From Candidatus Cloacimonadota bacterium (lineage in GTDB: Bacteria; Muiribacteriota; UBA6191): a DNA stretch of 33,084 bases. Position numbers and translations under genes: made by a program. Below the pieces are notes generated by a model, which was not told the DNA's origin, did no database searches, and worked only from the letters and a program-made list of their open reading frames with translations. The stretch is taken from positions 88,332 to 121,415 of the forward strand of contig NVVD01000006.1 in assembly GCA_002402105.1 (NCBI GenBank), written 5' to 3'. Below are positions 1 through 8,718 of this stretch, piece after piece (the stretch's first letter is position 1; each line of letters opens with the position of its first letter).

Positions 1-1451
1 TTATATTGAGATAAAAGATTAAATGATTCTTGTATTTTTATTAATTTTTGATGTAAATCATCTTTTTTTATTTGAAGACTTTGTAGGGTTTCATTTTTTA
101 AAACTTGTTGATAAGTAGAGAGCTTTTTTTGGTATTTTTGGTCAGACTCTTGTTTTTGATTTTGTAGTTGAAGTGTATTTGAAATTATTTTTTTATATTC
201 ATCTTTATATTGAACTAGTTTTTTGGAGTCTTTTTGAGATTGTTTTTCAAAGAGTAAGATTTTAGTATCTAAGTTATTGAGATGATTATGTTTATCTTTA
301 AGTTTTTCAAAATTATCGAGTATACTTGATAAGCCAGTTTGACTTTCAATCCATAGACTTGAGTCTTTGATAGCTAGATCATATTGTTTGTTGGTACTAA
401 TAATGGAGTCTATTTCTAAAATAACTTTGTCTTGTTGTTTTTGATAATAGTTTTTTAAGCTATATTGCATTTGCTCAAGTTGACTTTTAGTTTTTGGAAT
501 AGATTTATTTAGCTTAAGTAAGTCAGTATCCAATAAAAGAATAGTTTTATTAATGCTTTCAATTTGATAAAGATCTTTTTGAAACTTTAATGCATTGTTG
601 TGTAGTTTTAACTTAGGACTACTAAGTTTGTAATCTTCTTCTAATTTACTTAGTTGAGTAATTTGATTTTCGATACTTTTATTATTATTTTGATAATCTA
701 TATAAGCTTTAAATTTTATTTCTTTTTGGCTAAAGTCTTTAATTATTGTTTTAAGTAATAGTAGGTTTTCATTTAAACTTTGTTTTTCAAGGTTTAACTC
801 TTGGCTTTGTTCGTCTTTTAATAAATCAAGATGATTGATTTTTTCTTGTAAATCTGAGATTTCTTTATTTTTTTCTTTGTTTAAATAATAGCAAAACTTG
901 CCTAATTCGCTGTAAATTTCTGTACCAGTTATTTTTTCAAGTAGTTCACCTCTTGTTTTAGAGTTTGCATCTAAAAACTCTTTAAATTGGCCCTGTGCTA
1001 GTAAAACTGATCTTAAAAATCTTTTATAATCTAAACCACTAATTTCTGAGATAAATGAGTCAACTTCATTTTTTTTAGTAAATAAAACATCACCGTTTAA
1101 TAAAGAAATTTCTCTTTTAACACCTTGAAATTTACCATCTGATTTTTTTCGAGCTCGAGCTAAAAACCATTTAGAAACATATACTTTTGATTTGCATGAA
1201 AATGTAATTTGGGCTCTACACTCTCCAGAACCACGAGACATCATATTTTGAACGTTTGTTCCGTCGTCATATCTTGCTGCTTTTCCAAATAATGCAAGGG
1301 TAATAGCATCTAGTATTGTACTTTTACCTGACCCTGTTGGGCCTGTAATTGCAAAAATACCTGCTTCTTTTAATGTACCGTTTTCAAGATTTATATGAAA
1401 ATCACCTTTTAATGAGTTTAAATTACTAAAAGTTATGCTTAATATTTTCAT
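1..1451 (-). CDS. sbcC: Exonuclease SbcC, N-terminal part (cut by window edge)
   Basis: This is the ATPase subunit of the SbcCD (Rad50/Mre11-type) nuclease, which opens hairpins and processes double-strand ends. The frame begins at the ATG at 1451 and stays open to base 1, giving about 483 residues of a family usually near 1000. Translation starts MKILSITFSNLNSLKGDF, followed by a Walker A motif GPTGSGKS near residue 37 and a Q-loop stretch LLAQGQFKEFLDA near residue 150. The rest is charged, heptad-like coiled coil. The zinc-hook CxxC, the signature motif and Walker B would lie beyond the window and are not seen. The start codon overlaps the sbcD stop as ATGA, which suggests translational coupling. 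Identification is firm; completeness cannot be judged. Confidence 0.93.
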   Translation of the reverse strand, partial: MKILSITFSNLNSLKGDFHINLENGTLKEAGIFAITGPTGSGKSTILDAITLALFGKAARYDDGTNVQNMMSRGSGECRAQITFSCKSKVYVSKWFLARARKKSDGKFQGVKREISLLNGDVLFTKKNEVDSFISEISGLDYKRFLRSVLLAQGQFKEFLDANSKTRGELLEKITGTEIYSELGKFCYYLNKEKNKEISDLQEKINHLDLLKDEQSQELNLEKQSLNENLLLLKTIIKDFSQKEIKFKAYIDYQNNNKSIENQITQLSKLEEDYKLSSPKLKLHNNALKFQKDLYQIESINKTILLLDTDLLKLNKSIPKTKSQLEQMQYSLKNYYQKQQDKVILEIDSIISTNKQYDLAIKDSSLWIESQTGLSSILDNFEKLKDKHNHLNNLDTKILLFEKQSQKDSKKLVQYKDEYKKIISNTLQLQNQKQESDQKYQKKLSTYQQVLKNETLQSLQIKKDDLHQKLIKIQESFNLLSQY

Positions 1452-2635
1452 GATTTTTGACTTTCATAAAATTTTTCTAGAAGTTCAGAGAAACAATTTT
1501 TTAATGACTCTTTATCAATATCTCCATCATAAAACTCTAATCTTTGTAAAAAAATATCGTCTGGTGAAAGTTCAGAGATATCTTTGCCTAAAAAATTATT
1601 TTCATTTATTAAATCAATTTGTTGCTCTAAGATAACTTTCATTAACTCTAAGTTGTTATCTTGGCAGAGCTTAAATAAATTGTCGTAGCTCTCTTTAGAT
1701 ATATGCTGTTGATTTAGTTTAATTTCAAGCCATGGAGTTTTGTTATGAGATATATTTGATAACTCAATAATTTGTGACTCTATTTCGCTTATGCTACCTT
1801 TTAATTGGTATAAAGACCTAAATTTAGGTAAAACTTGTTTGTCAATAGTGATGGTATCATTAGAAATATCTAATATAGTTATTTCTTTTTCTTGCTTTGC
1901 TTCTGAAAAACTAAGAGCTATTGGACTACCACAATAATGTACATTATTTTTGAGAGATTGAGGTTTATGTAAATGTCCAAGAGCAATGTAATCAAAGCCT
2001 TGTTTAATGTCTTCTTGACTAATTGCACCTAAATTACCAACATGGATACTTCTTTCACTATCACCAAGTTGTGAGCCAAGTGCAAATAAGTGACCTGTAG
2101 CTATATTGATTGAGTTATTAGGCATTAGTTCAGATGTTTTTTTATAAATATTAGTAATACCTGAACGTACTTTTTTTTCTATTGCATGGTAAGAGTCATC
2201 GCTACTTTCTTTTCTAATATCGGAGTCTTTTAAAAAAGGTATACAAGCAATATGTAAAGCTTGCTGATTTGTAGAACAGTCTAAAATCATATCTTCTAAC
2301 TTTTCTGAAAGCTCGCCATAAATATGAATATTTAGTGATTGTAATAGTATTTTTGGTGCATTTAAATGACTAGCTGAATCGTGATTGCCTCCAATGATAA
2401 TTACTTTACAAAAATTTAACAGTACAATGTCTTTTAAAAAATTATAATAGAGCTTTTCTGCCTCACGATTTGGGTTGGCTGTATCAAAGATATCTCCAGC
2501 AACAATTAAGATATCGACTTTATTTTTGTTTATATAATCAAATAAATAGTTCAAAAAGTCTTGATGTTCTTCGTGTCTTGATAAATGATGAAATCGTTGA
2601 CCTAAATGCCAATCTGAAGTGTGTATTATTTTCAT
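1448..2635 (-). CDS. sbcD: Exonuclease SbcD (Mre11-type phosphoesterase)
   Basis: This is the nuclease subunit of SbcCD, a Mn-dependent calcineurin-like phosphoesterase. The 395 residues match the usual length of about 400. All metal-binding motifs are visible in order: SDWHLG near residue 7, GDIFD near 47, GGNHDSASH near 82, TGHLFALG near 180 and ALGHLHKPQ near 218. The C-terminal 120 residues form the family's capping domain, which contacts SbcC. It lies just before sbcC with a 4-base ATGA overlap and 43 bases after the stop of the Rpn-like gene. I see no clear ribosome binding site. A TATAAT-like hexamer lies only three bases before the ATG, but without a matching -35 box I do not call it a promoter. 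Confidence 0.95.
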   Translation of the reverse strand: MKIIHTSDWHLGQRFHHLSRHEEHQDFLNYLFDYINKNKVDILIVAGDIFDTANPNREAEKLYYNFLKDIVLLNFCKVIIIGGNHDSASHLNAPKILLQSLNIHIYGELSEKLEDMILDCSTNQQALHIACIPFLKDSDIRKESSDDSYHAIEKKVRSGITNIYKKTSELMPNNSINIATGHLFALGSQLGDSERSIHVGNLGAISQEDIKQGFDYIALGHLHKPQSLKNNVHYCGSPIALSFSEAKQEKEITILDISNDTITIDKQVLPKFRSLYQLKGSISEIESQIIELSNISHNKTPWLEIKLNQQHISKESYDNLFKLCQDNNLELMKVILEQQIDLINENNFLGKDISELSPDDIFLQRLEFYDGDIDKESLKNCFSELLEKFYESQKS

Positions 2636-2678
2636 GGTATTATAATTTTTTAGAATTAGAGATTATGAAGTCTATTAT

Positions 2679-3608
2679 TTATTTACCTAATATTATTTTT
2701 TCTGCTTCTTTAAAATTGATATTTTTTGCATCAGCAAATGATTGTATAGCTATTTTTAAAGTTTGGCTTTGTTCTTGAATGATCACTTCTTTTTCTTTAA
2801 TAACTAGCTTAGTTTCTTCGATGAGATTTTCTTTTTCTTTAACAACTAGTTTAGTTTCTTCAATAACTTTATCTTTTTTTTCGAGGTTTCTTTCTAGTGA
2901 TTCTAGTTCTTCTACAATTTCGTCTTCTATGTTCATAGATTCTCTAAGTTCTGGTTCTGAGGCTGCTTTTAGTAATCGTCTAATAACCTCTGAATACTCT
3001 TTTGGGTAGTCTTCTTCTTGTATATTTATAAAATGATTTTTACCTGTTTCAAATACAGATAAAACTTTTTCGAGTTTATTTCGTCTATTTTCTTTTAAAG
3101 CAGCAATTTGAATGACTATACTATCGTGGCTTAGAGCTTCAATAAAATCGTTTTTTTGATGAATGACTTTACCTGTATTTACATCTTTGTATTGTCTATT
3201 GATGCTAATAACTGGTACTTTAATATTATCTAAAGAGTGACCTAAAAAATAAATACTCAAAATAGGCATCGGTATTTTTTTATGATTTTTTTCGTAGCTA
3301 TTTAAAGGGTCAGAGTATTGACTGGCAAGATAGCGTCGAAACCTTTGAATATCTGTATAAAACTTAGCTTTTTGAAGCTCGATGATTATTTTTTTGTATG
3401 AGCCATCATCTAATTTAATAGTGGCACAAAAATCAATATGTAATACAGAAATAGGTCTTTTATTTAAATCGCTTCGGTGTTCGGTGGGCTTTAACTCTAG
3501 AGATTCAATTTCTTGATTTATAATTAAAGAAATTAGTTTTTTTGCTATTTTATGGTCGTCCATAAGATACTTAAAAATAACATCATACATTGGATTGGCT
3601 ATTTGCAT
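2679..3608 (-). CDS. Rpn-like PD-(D/E)XK nuclease/transposase-family protein
   Basis: The 309-residue protein resembles the PD-(D/E)XK nuclease family 'transposase' group (Rpn/PDDEXK_2). The N-terminal part has the typical opening NPMYDVIFKYLM, then HIDFCATI near residue 57 and IIIELQKA near 74. These supply the Asp and the Glu-x-Gln used in place of Glu-x-Lys in this group. They are followed by the usual YTDIQRFRRYLASQYS stretch. Relatives in E. coli promote RecA-independent recombination; the function here is inferred. Residues about 240-285 form a highly charged coiled coil built on a 14-residue repeat (KLVVKEKE / KLVIKEKE), visible in the DNA as a 42-base tandem repeat. The gene lies between the AAA/PD-(D/E)XK gene and sbcD on the same strand. 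Confidence 0.82.
   Translation of the reverse strand: MQIANPMYDVIFKYLMDDHKIAKKLISLIINQEIESLELKPTEHRSDLNKRPISVLHIDFCATIKLDDGSYKKIIIELQKAKFYTDIQRFRRYLASQYSDPLNSYEKNHKKIPMPILSIYFLGHSLDNIKVPVISINRQYKDVNTGKVIHQKNDFIEALSHDSIVIQIAALKENRRNKLEKVLSVFETGKNHFINIQEEDYPKEYSEVIRRLLKAASEPELRESMNIEDEIVEELESLERNLEKKDKVIEETKLVVKEKENLIEETKLVIKEKEVIIQEQSQTLKIAIQSFADAKNINFKEAEKIILGK
2786..2868 (-). repeat. 42-base tandem repeat, two copies, inside the Rpn-like gene
   Basis: Two neighbouring 42-base units differ at only a few positions; the landmark actag recurs at 2803 and 2845. They encode the 14-residue units with EETKLV and KEKE, so the repeat is in frame and lengthens the coiled coil by whole heptads (14 residues). 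Copy number could vary between strains without breaking the frame. Confidence 0.8.
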
Positions 3609-3704
3609 ATATAGTTCTTTATTAAAAATAGTAGCTTTTATTGTACTAATTATAACATATTTACTTGAAGTTTAAGGCGTAGTATAGGTTTTAACCAAAT
3701 TTGT

Positions 3705-5561
3705 TTACTTTCTATTAATAAACTTTTCTAATTCTTCTTTATTTCTTGGATTGACAACTAAAATATCATCTTCAATATTTCCTTTTTCTTCAAAGTTTAT
3801 CCCTATTAGATGAATATTTTTTTCTTTTAATAAGGCTCCTTGAAAATATTTTTTATCAATAATTTGATCAATACCTTTTTTTGAAGATTTTGTATATTTA
3901 TACTCAATGATAAAGATGTTTTTTTCTGTTTCAATATAATGGTCAATTCTTCCTAGGTTTGTTTGTTGCTCTGGAATAGGATGAAAACCACTAAAGTGAA
4001 AAAGTGCATGAATAAGAGAGTGGTAATAAAGCTCTGCTTTTATATGCATAGTATATGGGTACAAAGATAAATAAGAGTTTAAAACAGTTTTTAAATTTTC
4101 CCATTTTTGATTAGAAAAAATTTCTTTTAGATTTTCTTTGTGGACTTCTGGTTCTATTTTATTTTCTGAAAAGTGTCTAATAAAATATTTAGAAAATGCT
4201 TCTCCGACTTCTTTATTTGGAAAGGCTAAAATTTTGTTGCCATAACTATCTCTTTTAACTGTTAAATAACCAGCTTGAAATAATACATTTTTAACACTGA
4301 GTTTACTTGCTTCTGCTTTATCAAAAATAGCACTAGAATATCTAAATAAATCATCAGAAAAAATTTCTTTTTTATTTTCCATTAAATCTAAAACAAATCT
4401 TGGTGTTCCTGAATCAAACCAATAATCATCAAAACGATTTTTTTGAAATAAATGTAAAAGGGAATACGGATTATAAATAGCTTTTTCTTCATCTGAAAAG
4501 GTATATCCATTATAATATTCTTTTATTTTAAGAAGGGTTTCTTCAAAAGATAAACTCTCTTTTTTAGCAAGATTTTCTATATATGGTTTAAATTTATTTT
4601 CTAGCTCTTCTTGTGTACACCCAAACATAGAATCAAAGTCTGCATCTTTACTCATATTGGTAATATGATTACCTTTAGAAAACATATTTGCATTAGAAAG
4701 CTTTGTAATACCTGTTACAAATAAAAATTTAATATGACTTCCTGCTGATTTTGTAGCTCCAAAAAAAGAAGCTAATTCGTTAGAAATATCATTGACATTT
4801 TCTTTTGTAATATTGTCTAAGACTGGTTTATCATATTCATCAACCAAGATGATAATTTCTTTATTTGTATGATTTGAAAGACCTTGTAAGAATGAAACAT
4901 AATTTGATATAGGTTCTTTATATCCATATTTTTCAGACTGTTCTAATAGAATATTATGTATTAATTCATTGAGTTCTTCTTTTGAAGAAACAGAAGGAGA
5001 AGAGAGGTCTAATCTAATAACAGGATATTCTTTAAAATCATAATTTTCTTTTTCAATATCAAGTCCATTAAATAGCTCTTTTTTTCCTTTGAATAAAGAT
5101 TCTAAAGTAGAAATAACTAATGATTTTCCAAATCGTCTTGGACGAGATATAAAACAAGCCTTGCTTGTTTGTATAAGCTTATAAATATACTTTGTTTTAT
5201 CTATATATAACCTATTTTCTTTTCTTAATTTTTCAAAAGTATAATCTCCTAAAGGAAAGTTTTGTAACTCTTGTTTTTCTTTAATCATAAGTGAAGCATT
5301 AAATGATATTTTGAATATAAGTTTCATTTCTTCTTTAGAAGAGTCTAAAAAAGAACTCTCTTTATCTTGTATAAAATTTACTTTTGCATAACCTTCGTTA
5401 TCTGTAAAAATTTCTAGTTCATTATTTAATATTGAAGATATTAAAGTAGCGTTTTTTATTGGATTCTTGCAGTTATCTAAAATTTGACAAGTTGTAGATA
5501 ATTGTACTTTACTATTTTCTAAATATTTTATTTGAACTTCTTCAAAATTTATAGCTTCCAT
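3705..5561 (-). CDS. AAA-ATPase-like protein with C-terminal PD-(D/E)XK nuclease domain and unusual N-terminus
   Basis: The 618-residue protein matches the AAA-ATPase_like plus PDDEXK (DUF1703-type) architecture. The ATPase core starts near residue 103 (FPLGDYTFEKLRKE). It has the family's variant Walker A SRPRRFGKSL near 140 and Walker B IIILVDEYDKPVLD near 240. The C-terminal nuclease-like domain has GRIDHYIE followed by FIIEYKYTKS near 545-558, which supply the Asp and Glu-x-Lys. The family is often multicopy in host-associated and AT-rich bacteria, and its role (mobile element, defence or other) is not settled. The first 100 residues are extra: residues 25-75 (NPIKNATLI, TDNEGYAKVNF) resemble an Ig-like or transthyretin-like beta domain. 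A GGAG ribosome binding site precedes the ATG. Confidence 0.85.
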   Translation of the reverse strand: MEAINFEEVQIKYLENSKVQLSTTCQILDNCKNPIKNATLISSILNNELEIFTDNEGYAKVNFIQDKESSFLDSSKEEMKLIFKISFNASLMIKEKQELQNFPLGDYTFEKLRKENRLYIDKTKYIYKLIQTSKACFISRPRRFGKSLVISTLESLFKGKKELFNGLDIEKENYDFKEYPVIRLDLSSPSVSSKEELNELIHNILLEQSEKYGYKEPISNYVSFLQGLSNHTNKEIIILVDEYDKPVLDNITKENVNDISNELASFFGATKSAGSHIKFLFVTGITKLSNANMFSKGNHITNMSKDADFDSMFGCTQEELENKFKPYIENLAKKESLSFEETLLKIKEYYNGYTFSDEEKAIYNPYSLLHLFQKNRFDDYWFDSGTPRFVLDLMENKKEIFSDDLFRYSSAIFDKAEASKLSVKNVLFQAGYLTVKRDSYGNKILAFPNKEVGEAFSKYFIRHFSENKIEPEVHKENLKEIFSNQKWENLKTVLNSYLSLYPYTMHIKAELYYHSLIHALFHFSGFHPIPEQQTNLGRIDHYIETEKNIFIIEYKYTKSSKKGIDQIIDKKYFQGALLKEKNIHLIGINFEEKGNIEDDILVVNPRNKEELEKFINRK

Positions 5562-5920
5562 TTTATTCTTTTCTCCGTACTTTAATTTTTATAAGCTAAT
5601 TACATTTTACTGATTAAATTGGCTTTGTAAAATAGAATCTCCTCAAGTTGACTGACTTTTTAAAAGGAATATATACTTTATCATAGACAGAGAGTAAAAT
5701 AAAAAAAGAAATTCTATTGATTTTTATGAAAATAGAAGATTGGAATTTATTCCAATAAAGTAAGTTTGATGGGTGATAGAGCCTCTTATAGGAATAAATT
5801 TCCATCTCTGTAGAATGTTTATAGAACAAACCGCCCAACTTGAATAATTAGAATTTCTGTCAAAAAAACGATTTAGTGTGTATTTTAATTTATTTTATCT
5901 CAACAAAAATAAGGACTATT
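5562..5920. other. 359-base intergenic region between divergent genes
   Basis: This region separates the minus-strand AAA gene from the plus-strand MoeB-type gene. It should hold both promoters, but none is clear-cut. It contains one copy of the palindromic repeat described separately (5739-5806). A 74-codon open frame across it on the minus strand has no recognisable protein features and reads through the repeat, so I do not call it a gene. Confidence 0.6.
5739..5806 (-). repeat. Palindromic interspersed repeat, copy A
   Basis: This stretch of about 70 bases, read on the minus strand, aligns with 21984-22050 read on the plus strand. The shared core is ACTTACTTTATT followed by AATAAATT, and there is a matching outer arm GATGG-AATTTATT. 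The outer arms are inverted repeats: TTGGAATTTATTCC at 5740-5753 and GGAATAAATTTCCA at 5791-5804. The whole unit could therefore fold into a long hairpin. It lies entirely between genes. It could be a REP- or MITE-like element or a structured RNA. Confidence 0.75.
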
Positions 5921-7027
5921 ATGTTCAGTTTAGAAGAAAGAAAATTTTATCAAAGACATCTGTTATTAAATGAAATAGGTGAAAAAGGTCAAACAAAATT
6001 AAAACAATCAAAAGTTTTGATTGTTGGTTTAGGTGGTCTTGGTTCACCTGTAGCTACTTATTTAGCAGCAGCTGGGGTGGGTAAGTTAACTTTAGTAGAT
6101 GGTGATATTGTAGAAGCATCTAATTTACACCGTCAACCAATACACTCTTTTCAAAATATTGATAAATACAAAGTCACGAGTGCCAAAGAGTTTTTAACCA
6201 GTTTAAATCCTTATATAAATGTTGAAACTATTGCAAAACATTTAGACGGTAAAATTGCTTTAGATTTAATAGAAAGTAATGATTTAATTATTGATTGTAC
6301 TGATAATTTTTTAGCTAGATATTTAATAAATGATGCTTGTGTTTTTAAAGGTAAACCTTTAGTTTCTGGTGCTATTTATAAGTTTGAAGGTCAAGTATCT
6401 GTTTATAATTATAAAAATGGAGCTTGTTTAAGATGTTTATATCCAAAGCCTCCAAGTGATAGTTTAGTGCCTAATTGTGCTCAAGCAGGTGTTTTAGGAG
6501 TATTGCCTGGTATCATAGGCAACTTGCAGGCAGTGGAGGCCATAAAAATATTATTAAATCTTGGTAAAATCCAAGAAAAGACTTTATTATATGACTCATT
6601 AGATATGAGCTTTAGAAGTTTTAACTTAAAAAAGCATAAATCATGTCCAATCTGTTCAAGCAATGCAACTATATTTAAATTAAATGAAATTATAAAGGAA
6701 TGTAAAATGAAAGAACTACGAGACGATGAAATATCAATTGAAGATTTAAAAACTAAAATGTCAGAGCAAAATCCCCCTCTTGTGATTGATTGTCGTGAAC
6801 AAGCAGAGATTGATCAGGGTAAAATGAATTTTACAAAACACATTGCCCTTGGTGATATAAAAAATGGTACGGACGATTTAGATAAAAACCAAGAGATAGT
6901 TATACAATGTCGCTCAGGAGTTAGAAGCTTGAGTGCATTAGCTGTCATGAAAGCAGAAGGTTTTACAAATTTAAAAAGTCTAGCTGGTGGAATCATCGCA
7001 TGGGCTGACAAGTATGGCTTAGAGTAA
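5921..7027 (+). CDS. MoeB/ThiF-type adenylyltransferase fused to a rhodanese domain
   Basis: This enzyme adenylates the C-terminal glycine of a ubiquitin-like sulfur carrier (MoaD or ThiS type), and its rhodanese domain can hand over sulfur, as in MoeZ and MOCS3. It has 368 residues. The E1-like domain shows GLGGLGSPVA near residue 36, the ATP-binding VDGDIVEASNLHRQ, CTDNFLARYLIN, zinc-binding pairs CLRC and CPIC, and the conserved Cys in PNCAQAGVLGVLPG. The rhodanese domain (about 265-366) carries the active-site loop CRSGVRS near 330. I start at the ATG at 5921 because AAGGA precedes it and the family begins there; an in-frame GTG at 5876 would add 15 unrelated residues. No sulfur-carrier gene lies in the window, so MoeB-like and ThiF-like roles cannot be separated. 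Confidence 0.9.
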   Translation: MFSLEERKFYQRHLLLNEIGEKGQTKLKQSKVLIVGLGGLGSPVATYLAAAGVGKLTLVDGDIVEASNLHRQPIHSFQNIDKYKVTSAKEFLTSLNPYINVETIAKHLDGKIALDLIESNDLIIDCTDNFLARYLINDACVFKGKPLVSGAIYKFEGQVSVYNYKNGACLRCLYPKPPSDSLVPNCAQAGVLGVLPGIIGNLQAVEAIKILLNLGKIQEKTLLYDSLDMSFRSFNLKKHKSCPICSSNATIFKLNEIIKECKMKELRDDEISIEDLKTKMSEQNPPLVIDCREQAEIDQGKMNFTKHIALGDIKNGTDDLDKNQEIVIQCRSGVRSLSALAVMKAEGFTNLKSLAGGIIAWADKYGLE

Positions 7028-7036
7028 TATGAAAGA

Positions 7037-7066
7037 GATGTCCATTTGAAATTAAATGGACATATC
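7037..7066. terminator. Hairpin between convergent genes
   Basis: ATGTCCATTT (7038-7047) and AAATGGACAT (7054-7063) form a perfect 10-base stem with a six-base loop, between the end of the MoeB-type gene and the end of asnB. Its position suits a shared terminator. Neither side has a proper T-run immediately after the stem, so it is not a classical intrinsic terminator. It resembles the hairpin at 22104-22141. Confidence 0.55.
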
Positions 7067-7073
7067 AAAAAAA

Positions 7074-8657
7074 CTATTTCCCACTCTCTCCATAATTAGG
7101 TAATACTCTTGCACTAGGGTCACTAACATTACAGTTTTCCCAAGTTTTATTTGGCATCCAAAAGTCTTTGACCCAATAAGATTTACCCTTATAAAATGAT
7201 TCAAAAATATCTCTGTACATTAAAGATTCATTAGTAAATGGAGTAACGTGTGGGTACTTTAATTTTGCTCGTGATAGGTCTGAATGTTTATAATTTTGAT
7301 TAGCGTAATCTTTTAAACAATCAACTAGTGAATGCCCTACTGCATCAGAAAATGCTGCTTTATCTCGATATAAAATACTTTCTGGTAAATAATCATTTCT
7401 ATTAAAGGCATTTCTTAACAAAAATTTACCCATATTATATTTATTTAATTTAACTTCGGGGTTAATAGCCATTACATACTCTACAAATTTTTGATCACTA
7501 AAAGGCACACGGGCTTCTAAAGAGTTAGCTGAAATTGTTCTGTCTGCTCTTAATACATCATATAAATAGATTTCATCAATTCGTTTTTTTGCTTCTAGTT
7601 GAAACTCATGAGCATTTGGAGCAAAATCAGTATATTTATAACCAAAAAGTTCATCTGATAATTCACCAGTCATAACACTTTTAATATTTGTATTTTCTTT
7701 GATATATTTACAAATTAAATGCATGCCAATTGATGCTCTAATGGTTGTAATATCATAGCTTTCAAGATGATAGATAACCTCTTTACAAGCATCTAATACG
7801 TCTTGTTCACTAATAATAATTTCATGATGGTTTGAGCCAATATGATTGGCAACAATTTGTGCATATTTTAAATCAATAGGGTCAGATTCCATACCAATGG
7901 CAAAGGTATCGATTGGTTTTTTGGAATTTTTTTGAGCAATTGCACAAACAATGCTAGAGTCTAAACCACCACTTAGTAAAAAACCGATATTTGCATCAGC
8001 ATCAAGTCTTGTTACTATTCCTTGTACTAATAAATCATGAATATTATCTGCAATTGTCTCCATAGAGTCATTGTGGTATTTATCTACTTTTGTAATATCC
8101 AAATATTGAATGAAATCTTTACCATCCCAGTAGTAGCCAGGTGGAAAAGGATGTACTTCATTACTTAATTCGATTAAGGCTTTAGCTTCAGAAGCAAATA
8201 CAAACTCATTATTTGAAAGCTTGGCATAAAATAATGGTCGTATTCCGATCGGGTCTCTTGCTACAAAGTGTTGTTTTTTTACATTATCATATAATACAAA
8301 AGCAAATTCACCATCTATTTTGTTTAATAATCCCTCTATACCAAACTTTTTAAAAAGTGGAATGATAACTTCACAATCAGAATTTGATGGAAGTTCTAAA
8401 GAGAATTCATTTTTTAATGCGTGGTGATTATATATTTCTCCGTTACAAACTAAGTGATAATCGCCTCTTACAAATGGTTGATTTGCATTTAGACCTAAAT
8501 CATTGATACTTAATCTATGAAAAAACATACTACCTTTTGAATAATTTAAAATAGAACTATCATCAGGTCCACGATGCACCAAAGAATCAAAACCACTTTT
8601 TAGTTTGTCACTATATTTTTTATATTCTAACCCTGTATATACTAATAATCCGCACAT
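7074..8657 (-). CDS. asnB: Glutamine-hydrolysing asparagine synthase B
   Basis: This enzyme makes asparagine from aspartate, ATP and glutamine nitrogen in the cytoplasm. The 527-residue protein opens with MCGLLVYTG, so Cys2 is the glutaminase nucleophile once Met is removed. HRGPDD, CNGEIYNH and SNSDCEVI belong to the glutaminase domain. The synthase domain has the pyrophosphate loop LLSGGLDSS near residue 229, ESYDITTIRAS near 299 and MTGELSDELFG near 331, all close to the E. coli AsnB pattern. E. coli AsnB is slightly longer (554); the difference is mostly in loops and the tail. It is monocistronic and convergent with the MoeB-type gene. AGGGAT precedes the ATG and a sigma70-type promoter lies upstream. 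Confidence 0.95.
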   Translation of the reverse strand: MCGLLVYTGLEYKKYSDKLKSGFDSLVHRGPDDSSILNYSKGSMFFHRLSINDLGLNANQPFVRGDYHLVCNGEIYNHHALKNEFSLELPSNSDCEVIIPLFKKFGIEGLLNKIDGEFAFVLYDNVKKQHFVARDPIGIRPLFYAKLSNNEFVFASEAKALIELSNEVHPFPPGYYWDGKDFIQYLDITKVDKYHNDSMETIADNIHDLLVQGIVTRLDADANIGFLLSGGLDSSIVCAIAQKNSKKPIDTFAIGMESDPIDLKYAQIVANHIGSNHHEIIISEQDVLDACKEVIYHLESYDITTIRASIGMHLICKYIKENTNIKSVMTGELSDELFGYKYTDFAPNAHEFQLEAKKRIDEIYLYDVLRADRTISANSLEARVPFSDQKFVEYVMAINPEVKLNKYNMGKFLLRNAFNRNDYLPESILYRDKAAFSDAVGHSLVDCLKDYANQNYKHSDLSRAKLKYPHVTPFTNESLMYRDIFESFYKGKSYWVKDFWMPNKTWENCNVSDPSARVLPNYGESGK

Positions 8658-8689
8658 GTTATCCCTTTTGTTTTTAAATAATTATATAT

Positions 8690-8718
8690 ATTATCGCTAT
8701 TTTTTATAAATTCATCAA
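8690..8718 (-). promoter_or_regulatory. Sigma70-type promoter of asnB
   Basis: On the minus strand TTGATG (8718-8713) and GATAAT (8695-8690) are separated by exactly 17 bases. This leaves a leader of about 25-28 bases before the asnB ATG at 8657, with the AGGGAT ribosome binding site inside it. Confidence 0.65.

Noticed and set aside
2639..2644. TATAAT just before sbcD as a promoter
   Set aside because: It is three bases from the ATG and has no -35 box at the right distance; it would require a leaderless mRNA.
2779..3009. Serine-rich open frame on the plus strand opposite the Rpn-like coiled coil
   Set aside because: It mirrors the repetitive glutamate/lysine coiled coil in the opposite frame and has no independent signals.
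5614..5838. 74-codon open frame on the minus strand
   Set aside because: It crosses the palindromic repeat, has no ribosome binding site and no protein-like composition.
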